Shown piece after piece: positions 12,494-17,684 of a DNA stretch of 17,684 bases. The notes under the pieces are model-generated. The model ran no database searches. It saw nothing but the letters and a program-made list of their open reading frames with translations, and was not told where the DNA came from. This DNA comes from JAABQT01 sp041488375 (GTDB taxonomy: Bacteria > Pseudomonadota > Gammaproteobacteria > Burkholderiales > SG8-39): the NCBI GenBank assembly GCA_041488375.1, contig JBGPPD010000035.1, forward strand, positions 1 to 17,684. Reading direction: 5' to 3'. Numbering within the stretch: the first letter of the stretch is position 1; each line of letters begins with the position of its first letter. The position numbers were made by a program, and so were the translations under genes.

Positions 12494-13575
12494 CGCCGCT
12501 CCACCGCCCACATCATCAGCACTGCCGCCAGCAGGAACGCGGCGCTGGGCAGCGCGGCGGCGGCGAACGGCGGCCAGTTCTGCAGCAGACCGATGTGCGA
12601 GAACAGGCTGTTCAGCATGTAGAAGAAGATGCCGAGCATGATGCCGGAGAACACTTTCAGCCCGACCATGCCGGCACGCGCGTGCAGGTAGGCGAAGGGC
12701 AGCGCGAGCGCCATCATCACCAGCGCGGCGAGCGGAAAGAACAGCTTCTTCCACAACGCGATCTCGTAGCGCTCGGTCTGCTGGCGGTTGGCGCCGAGGT
12801 GCTGCACGTAACGGTACAGGTCCCACGCCGACATGCGCTCGGGCACCACGATCAGCACGTTGAGCAGGTCCGGATTGACCGCCGAGCGCCAGTCCCACGC
12901 CGGCCGCCTCGTGGTGCGCGGACCCTCGGCCGCAAAGCGCGTCTGCACCACCTCGCTCAGCCGCCAGACGCCTTGGTCGCGGTAGTCGCCGCGCGCCGCG
13001 GAGGTGATGCTCTGCAGGCGGTAGGCGGAGTCGAACTCGTAGATGCGGATCCCCTGCAGGTGGCGCGCGTCGCGCGCTTCCCGCACGTTGATGAACGAGC
13101 GCTCGTCCTTGAACCACAGGCCCGAGCGCAGGTCCTGCCCGATCACCGAGATCATGGCGCGCAGCCGCACCTGCTGCGCGGTCGCCTCGGCCGCGGGAGC
13201 GATCCATTCGCCGACCACGAAGGTGGCGACGGCGAACACGATTCCGGTCCTGAACAGCATCCAGCTCGCCTGACCCGGCGACATGCCGGCGCCGCGCATC
13301 ACGGTGAATTCCGAGTTGCTCGCCAGGTGCGCCAGCACGTATAGCGTGCCGATCAGCACCGCCAGCGGCATCAGCTCGTAGGCGCGCGCCGGCGCCGACA
13401 GCAGTACGAAGGCGAATACCTGGCGCAGGTGGTATTCGCCCTTGCCCAGGTCGCGCAGTTCGGCGATCAGGTCGAAGAACAGGAACAGGCCGAGGAAGCC
13501 CAGCAGCACGAAACCCACCGCGGCGAAGATCTCGCGCGCCATGTAGCGGTCCAGCGTGCGGCTGGCGCTGGCCAT
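12490..13575 (-). CDS. lptG: LPS export ABC transporter permease LptG
   Basis: A 361-residue inner-membrane permease of the LptB2FG complex that extracts lipopolysaccharide for transport to the outer membrane. N-terminal signature 'LDRYMAREIFAAVGFVLLGFLGLFLFFDLIAEL', the conserved cytoplasmic coupling segment 'LASNSEFTVMRGAGMS' near 84-99, a periplasmic beta-jellyroll region (about 130-265) and three C-terminal helices are in the usual order. Length is typical. It lies 4 nt downstream of lptF, so the pair is co-transcribed. lptB is not in the window, as is common. It ends against the convergent RDD gene with a shared CTAG stop. Confidence 0.95.
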   Translation of the reverse strand: MASASRTLDRYMAREIFAAVGFVLLGFLGLFLFFDLIAELRDLGKGEYHLRQVFAFVLLSAPARAYELMPLAVLIGTLYVLAHLASNSEFTVMRGAGMSPGQASWMLFRTGIVFAVATFVVGEWIAPAAEATAQQVRLRAMISVIGQDLRSGLWFKDERSFINVREARDARHLQGIRIYEFDSAYRLQSITSAARGDYRDQGVWRLSEVVQTRFAAEGPRTTRRPAWDWRSAVNPDLLNVLIVVPERMSAWDLYRYVQHLGANRQQTERYEIALWKKLFFPLAALVMMALALPFAYLHARAGMVGLKVFSGIMLGIFFYMLNSLFSHIGLLQNWPPFAAAALPSAAFLLAAVLMMWAVERR

Positions 13576-13579
13576 CGGC

Positions 13580-14668
13580 TCAGGCCCGCGGCCGCAGCCG
13601 CAGCCGCGGCCCGCCCAGCGTCATGCGCTGCGCGAACAGCACCAGCAGGATCAGCAGCATCACGGCGTGCACCGGCCACCAGCCAAACAGGAAGTCGAGC
13701 TGGCCCTGCGTGACCCGCGCCTGCGTCACCGTGAGCAGGTTCAGGTACACCATGTAGGTTAGCAGCGCGAACACCAGGTTCACCGAGCGGCCGGCGCGCG
13801 GGTTGACGAAGGCAAGCGGGATGGCGAGCAGCGCCAGGATCAACGCCGACAGCGGCACGCCGATGCGCCACAGCAACTCGCCGCGGTTGACGTTGGTCGG
13901 ATTCTGCAGCAGCGCCAGCGTGGACATGCTCTTTTCCGTCGGCACCGGCTCCTCGCCCGCCGGCGTCTCGACGCGCGCCGCGTAGCGCTCGAACTCCATC
14001 ACGCGGTAGTCGGCTTCGCCCGGCACGCCTTCGTAGCGGCGTCCCTGCAGCAGCACGATGAAGCGATCGCCGTTGGGCGCCACCTCCACCAGGCCCTTCT
14101 GGCTGAACATCACGCCGCTGTGGCCGTGCTGCAGCGAGCTGACGAACACGTTCTGCACCACGCTGCGGTCGCCGGAAACCGATTCGACGAAGAACACGCG
14201 GTCCCTGGCCGAGGTCTCGCCGAACACCCCGGGGCTGACGCGCGACACGTCGTCGCGCGCGTCGACCTTGCTGCGGTACTGCTCGCCCATCTGCACCGCC
14301 CAGGGCGCGATGACCAGCGACAGCACGGCGATCAGCAGCACCAGCGGTGCCGCGAACGCCAGCACCGGGCGTATCCAGGCGGCCAGCGACAAGCCGGAAT
14401 TGAACCAGATCACCATTTCCGAATCGCGGTAGCTGCGCGTCACCGTCAGCATCACGGTGACGAACAGGGTCAGCGACAGCAGCACCGGCAGCACGTTGAG
14501 CGCAAAAAATCCGAGGAACGCGACCACCGCGTCGGAGGGAATCTTGCCGCCGGCCGCCTGGCCGAGCAGCCGCACCAGGCGCGTGGTGAGCGCGATCAGG
14601 AACAGCGTCAGGAACACCGCAGTCGCCAGTTGCGCGAACTCACGCAGCAGCGCCCGGTGGAAGATCAT
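13580..14668 (-). CDS. lptF: LPS export ABC transporter permease LptF
   Basis: A 362-residue partner permease of LptG in the lipopolysaccharide exporter. It shows the family pattern 'MIFHRALLREFAQLATAVFLTLFLI', the coupling segment 'VTRSYRDSEMVIWFNSGLS' near 76-94, a periplasmic jellyroll domain (about 130-260, including 'FVESVSGDRSVVQNVFVSS') and C-terminal helices with 'LSALILALLAIPLAFVNPRAGRS'. It precedes lptG by 4 nt. It is divergent from pepA across 37 bp. The ATG has no clear Shine-Dalgarno, and a TAGTAT -10-like hexamer sits only 3 nt upstream, so a leaderless message is possible but unproven. Confidence 0.95.
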   Translation of the reverse strand: MIFHRALLREFAQLATAVFLTLFLIALTTRLVRLLGQAAGGKIPSDAVVAFLGFFALNVLPVLLSLTLFVTVMLTVTRSYRDSEMVIWFNSGLSLAAWIRPVLAFAAPLVLLIAVLSLVIAPWAVQMGEQYRSKVDARDDVSRVSPGVFGETSARDRVFFVESVSGDRSVVQNVFVSSLQHGHSGVMFSQKGLVEVAPNGDRFIVLLQGRRYEGVPGEADYRVMEFERYAARVETPAGEEPVPTEKSMSTLALLQNPTNVNRGELLWRIGVPLSALILALLAIPLAFVNPRAGRSVNLVFALLTYMVYLNLLTVTQARVTQGQLDFLFGWWPVHAVMLLILLVLFAQRMTLGGPRLRLRPRA

Positions 14669-14705
14669 GCGATACTAAAAAAGGCAACCATCACAGGAGA
14701 TTGCA
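14669..14705. promoter_or_regulatory. lptF-pepA divergent intergenic region with candidate pepA extended -10
   Basis: The 37-bp gap must hold the 5' signals of both genes. For pepA, TGC-GATACT (14668-14676) resembles an extended -10 element, with a predicted start near 14683 and an AGGAGA ribosome site at 14695-14700. For lptF, the overlapping TAGTAT (14677-14672) is a weak -10. The A6 run at 14677-14682 may assist melting. No -35 is evident in either direction, so assignments are tentative. Confidence 0.35.
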
Positions 14706-16211
14706 GTGGAATTTAGCATACGCGCGGCGGCGCCTGAGAAAGCGAAGGGCGGCTGCCTGGTGCTCGGGGTCCACCAGGGCGCCGGCGCGGGTACGCCGCA
14801 GCTCACGCGCGCCGCGCAGGCGGCCGACCGCGCCGCCCGCGGGCGCCTGCGCGCGGTGCTGGCGCACGGCGACCTGAGCGCCAAGGCCGGCGCCACGCTG
14901 CTGCTGCACAAGGTCGCGGGCCTCGCCGCCGAGCGCGTGCTGCTGCTCGGCCTGGGCGAGCAGAAGGAGTTCGGCGAGACGGCATATCGCGACGCGGTGC
15001 GCGGCGCGGCGGCGGCCCTGAAAGGCCTCGGCGCGAAGGACGCGGTGCTGTACCTGACGGAGCTGAAGGTCGCCGGCCGCGACGCCGCGTGGAACCTGCG
15101 GCAGGCGGTGCTCGGCGTGCACGAGGCCTTTTACCGCTTCGAGCAGCTCAAGACGCAGAAGAAGGCGCCCGCGCCGGCGCTGGCCGAGGTCACGCTGGCG
15201 GTGCAAAGCGGGCCGGTGACGCTGCAGGCGCAGGCCGCGCTGCGCGAAGCCGCGGCCACCGCCGACGGCGTGGACCTGGCGCGCACCCTGGGCAACCTGC
15301 CGCCCAACATCTGCACGCCCGCCTACCTCGCCGAGGAGGCGCACAAGCTCGCGCGCCAGTTCAAGCTGGGCATCCAGGTGCTCGAGCGGCGCGACATGGA
15401 AAAGCTGGGCATGGGGGCGCTGCTCGCCGTGTCGCGCGGTTCGCAGCAGCCGCCCAAGCTGATCGTGCTGCGTTACGCCGGCGGCGCGAAGAAGGCGAAA
15501 CCCGTGGTGCTGGTGGGCAAGGGCATCACTTTCGACACCGGCGGCATCTCGCTCAAGCCCGCCGGCGAGATGGACGAGATGAAGTTCGACATGTCCGGCG
15601 CCGGCAGCGTGCTCGGCGCGCTGCGCGCGCTCGCCGGCATGAAGGCACCGGTCAACGTGGTCGGCGTCGTGCCGACCTGCGAGAACATGCCGGGCGGCGC
15701 GGCCACGCGGCCGGGCGACATCGTGAAGACCCTCTCCGGCCAGACGGTGGAAATCCTCAACACCGACGCCGAGGGCCGGCTGATCCTGTGCGACGCCCTG
15801 ACCTACGCGGAGCGCTTCCAGCCCGAGGTGGTGGTGGACATCGCCACCCTCACCGGCGCCTGCGTGATCGCGCTCGGGCATGTGGCCACCGGCCTGTTCG
15901 CCAACGACGACAAGCTCGCCGGCGAGCTGCGCGCGGCGGGCGACGACGCCTGGGACCGCGTCTGGCCGATGCCGCTGTGGGAAGACTACCAGGAGCAGTT
16001 GCGCTCCAATTTCGCCGACATGGCCAACATCGGCGGGCGCCCCGCCGGCAGCGTCACCGCGGCGTGCTACCTGTCGCGCTTCGCCCGCAAGTTGCGCTGG
16101 GCGCACCTCGACGTCGCCGGCACCGCCTGGAAGAGCGGCCGCGACAAGGGCTCGACCGGTCGGCCGGTGCCGCTGCTGGTGAGGTTCGTGCTGCGCCGCG
16201 CCAGGCGATGA
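14706..16211 (+). CDS. pepA: Leucyl aminopeptidase (M17 family)
   Basis: A 501-residue cytosolic metallo-aminopeptidase removing N-terminal residues, preferably Leu, from peptides. The M17 signature NTDAEGRL is at 352-359. Metal ligands K272, D277, D295, D354 and E356 and catalytic K284 and R358 are all present, each two positions later than in E. coli PepA. The N-terminal macro-like domain is complete. E. coli PepA also binds DNA in Xer recombination and carAB control; whether this one does cannot be told from the sequence. The start is GTG at 14706 with an AGGAGA site. Its stop overlaps holC in ATGA. Confidence 0.97.
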   Translation: MEFSIRAAAPEKAKGGCLVLGVHQGAGAGTPQLTRAAQAADRAARGRLRAVLAHGDLSAKAGATLLLHKVAGLAAERVLLLGLGEQKEFGETAYRDAVRGAAAALKGLGAKDAVLYLTELKVAGRDAAWNLRQAVLGVHEAFYRFEQLKTQKKAPAPALAEVTLAVQSGPVTLQAQAALREAAATADGVDLARTLGNLPPNICTPAYLAEEAHKLARQFKLGIQVLERRDMEKLGMGALLAVSRGSQQPPKLIVLRYAGGAKKAKPVVLVGKGITFDTGGISLKPAGEMDEMKFDMSGAGSVLGALRALAGMKAPVNVVGVVPTCENMPGGAATRPGDIVKTLSGQTVEILNTDAEGRLILCDALTYAERFQPEVVVDIATLTGACVIALGHVATGLFANDDKLAGELRAAGDDAWDRVWPMPLWEDYQEQLRSNFADMANIGGRPAGSVTAACYLSRFARKLRWAHLDVAGTAWKSGRDKGSTGRPVPLLVRFVLRRARR

Positions 16212-16636
16212 CCAGCATCGACTTCTACTTCAACGCCGCCGACAAGCTGCAGGTGGCCTGCCGCCTCGCCGGCAAGGCGATGGCGCAGCGCAAGCGCCTG
16301 CTGATCTACGCGCCGCACGGCGACACCGCGCAACGCATCGACCGCATGCTGTGGACCTGGCAGGCCACCGGCTTCGTGCCGCACTGCGCCGCGCACGACG
16401 CCCTGGCCGGCGAGACGCCGGTGCTGATCGCGGCGGAACTGCAAACTGGCGCCGCCTGCGAAGTCCTGCTCAACCTGTCGGGCGAACCACCGCCGGCCTT
16501 CGAGAGCTACGACCGTCTGCTCGAGCTGGTGGCGCAGGACGACGCGGACCGCCTGGCGGGCCGCGCGCGCTACAAGTTCTACCGCGAGCGCGGCTACCGC
16601 ATCGCGGACCATGACCTCGGCGGGGCGGCGCCGTGA
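16208..16636 (+). CDS. holC: DNA polymerase III subunit chi
   Basis: A 142-residue clamp-loader accessory protein that links the polymerase III holoenzyme to single-stranded DNA-binding protein. Family pattern is seen in 'TSIDFYFNAADKLQVACRLAGKAMAQRKRLLIYA', 'DRMLWTWQATGFVPHC' and 'VLLNLSGEPPPAFESYDRLLELV', ending with 'ARARYKFYRERGY'-like residues (GRARYKFYRERGYRIADHDL). Length matches the family. Its ATG overlaps the pepA stop by 4 nt and its stop overlaps the next gene (GTGA). The order pepA-holC-valS is widespread in proteobacteria and supports the call. Confidence 0.95.
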   Translation: MTSIDFYFNAADKLQVACRLAGKAMAQRKRLLIYAPHGDTAQRIDRMLWTWQATGFVPHCAAHDALAGETPVLIAAELQTGAACEVLLNLSGEPPPAFESYDRLLELVAQDDADRLAGRARYKFYRERGYRIADHDLGGAAP

Positions 16637-16938
16637 GCGAAGGCGACGCCAACCCGCTGGTGCAGCGCGTGGACGCGCTGCTCAAGCGCCGCCAGGATGC
16701 CGCAGGTGGCGAGGACGGCGTGCCGGTGCTTACCGAGATCGTCGAGCCCGGCGCGGCGGAGGCGCTCGCCTTCGAGCTGGAGCGCGCGGTGCTGCAGCGC
16801 CTGGAGAGCGAACTGCCGCAGGTGCTCGCGGCGGCCCTGCGCGCCGCCGTCGCGGCGGCCGTGAAGCGCGAGCTCGAGGCGCGCAAGCTCGACGCCGACT
16901 CGCTCGCCGGCAAGCGCCCCGCCGCCACGGGCGGCTGA
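16633..16938 (+). CDS. Small conserved-position hypothetical protein between holC and valS
   Basis: A 101-residue protein I cannot assign to a named family. It has a charged N-terminal helix (LVQRVDALLKRRQDA), a short motif 'GVPVLTEIVEPG' at 29-40, and an Ala/Glu/Arg-rich amphipathic C-terminal helix (about 41-88) that could form a coiled coil. A similar 'PVLTE' motif occurs in small betaproteobacterial proteins encoded in this slot. No signal peptide or membrane segment is seen, so it is probably cytoplasmic. The start is GTG at 16633, overlapping holC in GTGA; valS follows 4 nt after the stop. Both arrangements imply coupled expression. Confidence 0.75.
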   Translation: MSEGDANPLVQRVDALLKRRQDAAGGEDGVPVLTEIVEPGAAEALAFELERAVLQRLESELPQVLAAALRAAVAAAVKRELEARKLDADSLAGKRPAATGG

Positions 16939-16942
16939 CACC

Positions 16943-17684
16943 ATGCCGCTGGACAAGAGCTTCGAGCCGCGCGCGGTCGAGCGCCGCTGGTATGAGAAAT
17001 GGGAGGCGAGCGGATGGTTCGCCCATCGCGGCGACGCGCAGCCCGCCTACTGCATCCAGCTGCCGCCGCCGAACGTCACCGGCACGCTGCACATGGGCCA
17101 CGCCTTCCAGCAGACCCTGATGGACGCGCTGGTGCGCTACCACCGCATGCGCGCCTACAACACCAACTGGGTGGTGGGCACCGATCACGCCGGCATCGCC
17201 ACGCAGATCGTGGTCGAACGCCAGCTGCAGGAACAGGGCCGATCGCGCCACGATCTGGGTCGCGGGAAATTCATCGAGCGGGTGTGGCAATGGAAGCAGC
17301 AGTCCGGCGCCTCCATCATGGGCCAGATGCGCCGCCTGGGCGCCTCGGGCAACTGGGCCTACGCCGACACGGAGGGGCAGAAGGCCGGCTACTTCACCAT
17401 GGACGCGAAGATGTCGCGCGCGGTGGTCGAAGTGTTCGTGCGCCTCTACGAGGAGGGCCTCATCTACCGCGGCAAGCGGCTGGTGAACTGGGATCCGGTG
17501 CTCGGCACCGCGGTGTCCGACCTGGAAGTGGACAGCGAAGAGGAAGACGGCAGGATCTGGGAGATCCGCTACCCCGGGGAGGGCTTCAGCCTGACGGTGT
17601 CGACCACGCGCCCCGAGACCATGCTCGGCGACGTGGCGGTGGCGGTGCATCCGAAAGACCTGCGCTATGCGCAGTACGTGGGCC
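16943..17684 (+). CDS. valS: Valyl-tRNA synthetase, N-terminal part (cut by window edge)
   Basis: The first 247 codons of a class I synthetase charging tRNA-Val. The ATP-binding HIGH-type motif is in 'PPPNVTGTLHMGH' (41-53, HMGH at 50-53). It is followed by 'NWVVGTDHAGIATQIVVE', 'RLYEEGLIYRGKRLVNWDP' and the start of the editing domain ('STTRPETMLGDVAVAVHP'). The rest, including KMSKS and the anticodon-binding domain, lies outside the window. Between 'RRLGASGNW' and 'GYFTMD' there are a few extra residues (AYADTEGQKA) relative to the shortest bacterial forms. The ATG at 16943 gives the usual N-terminus (MPLDKSFEPRAVERRWYEKW). Confidence 0.96.
   Translation, partial: MPLDKSFEPRAVERRWYEKWEASGWFAHRGDAQPAYCIQLPPPNVTGTLHMGHAFQQTLMDALVRYHRMRAYNTNWVVGTDHAGIATQIVVERQLQEQGRSRHDLGRGKFIERVWQWKQQSGASIMGQMRRLGASGNWAYADTEGQKAGYFTMDAKMSRAVVEVFVRLYEEGLIYRGKRLVNWDPVLGTAVSDLEVDSEEEDGRIWEIRYPGEGFSLTVSTTRPETMLGDVAVAVHPKDLRYAQYVG

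Overview
The window is a GC-rich (roughly two-thirds G+C), gene-dense chromosomal segment. Gene content and order point to a betaproteobacterium, probably Burkholderiales or a close relative: the ilvB-ilvN-ilvC-psd-pssA-leuA cluster, a DUF3619/DUF3106/RDD module beside a sigma factor, lptFG divergent from pepA, and pepA-holC-valS. I cannot name a genus. No rRNA, tRNA, CRISPR array, insertion sequence or prophage gene is visible. About 97% of the window is coding, many neighbours overlap by 1-30 nt, and base composition looks even, so this reads as vertically inherited core chromosome rather than an island.

Layout. (1) 1-1219, minus: a YihY/BrkB-type membrane protein, followed by the first codons of an unidentified gene that leaves the window. 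(2) 1242-3494, plus: wrbA, a small MoaD/ThiS-like protein ending in Gly-Gly, an Asp-box beta-propeller protein and a DUF2069 membrane protein, tightly spaced. (3) 10589-3504, minus: ilvB, ilvN, ilvC, a small lipoprotein, psd, pssA, then leuA and psiE. This joins branched-chain amino acid synthesis to phosphatidylethanolamine synthesis. A strong internal sigma70-type promoter lies across the pssA stop codon, and a 165-nt leader with a leucine-rich 28-codon ORF precedes leuA. (4) 10726-12493, plus: a sigma factor with an apparent CTG start, DUF3619 (one membrane span), DUF3106 (exported, six exact 18-residue repeats) and an RDD membrane protein. (5) 14668-12490, minus: lptF and lptG, the lipopolysaccharide-export permeases. 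(6) 14706-end, plus: pepA, holC, a small hypothetical gene and the 5' third of valS.

How the parts work together. IlvB/IlvN and IlvC make the valine/isoleucine precursors, and LeuA commits the valine precursor to leucine. PssA makes phosphatidylserine and Psd decarboxylates it to phosphatidylethanolamine. LptF/LptG move lipopolysaccharide out of the inner membrane. The sigma-DUF3619-DUF3106-RDD set has the layout of an envelope-sensing sigma system (cytoplasmic factor, membrane protein, exported repeat protein, membrane protein), but that role is inferred. The observations most worth follow-up are this sigma module, the leuA leader, the Gly-Gly protein paired with the beta-propeller, and the near-palindromic -10 element between yihY and wrbA.
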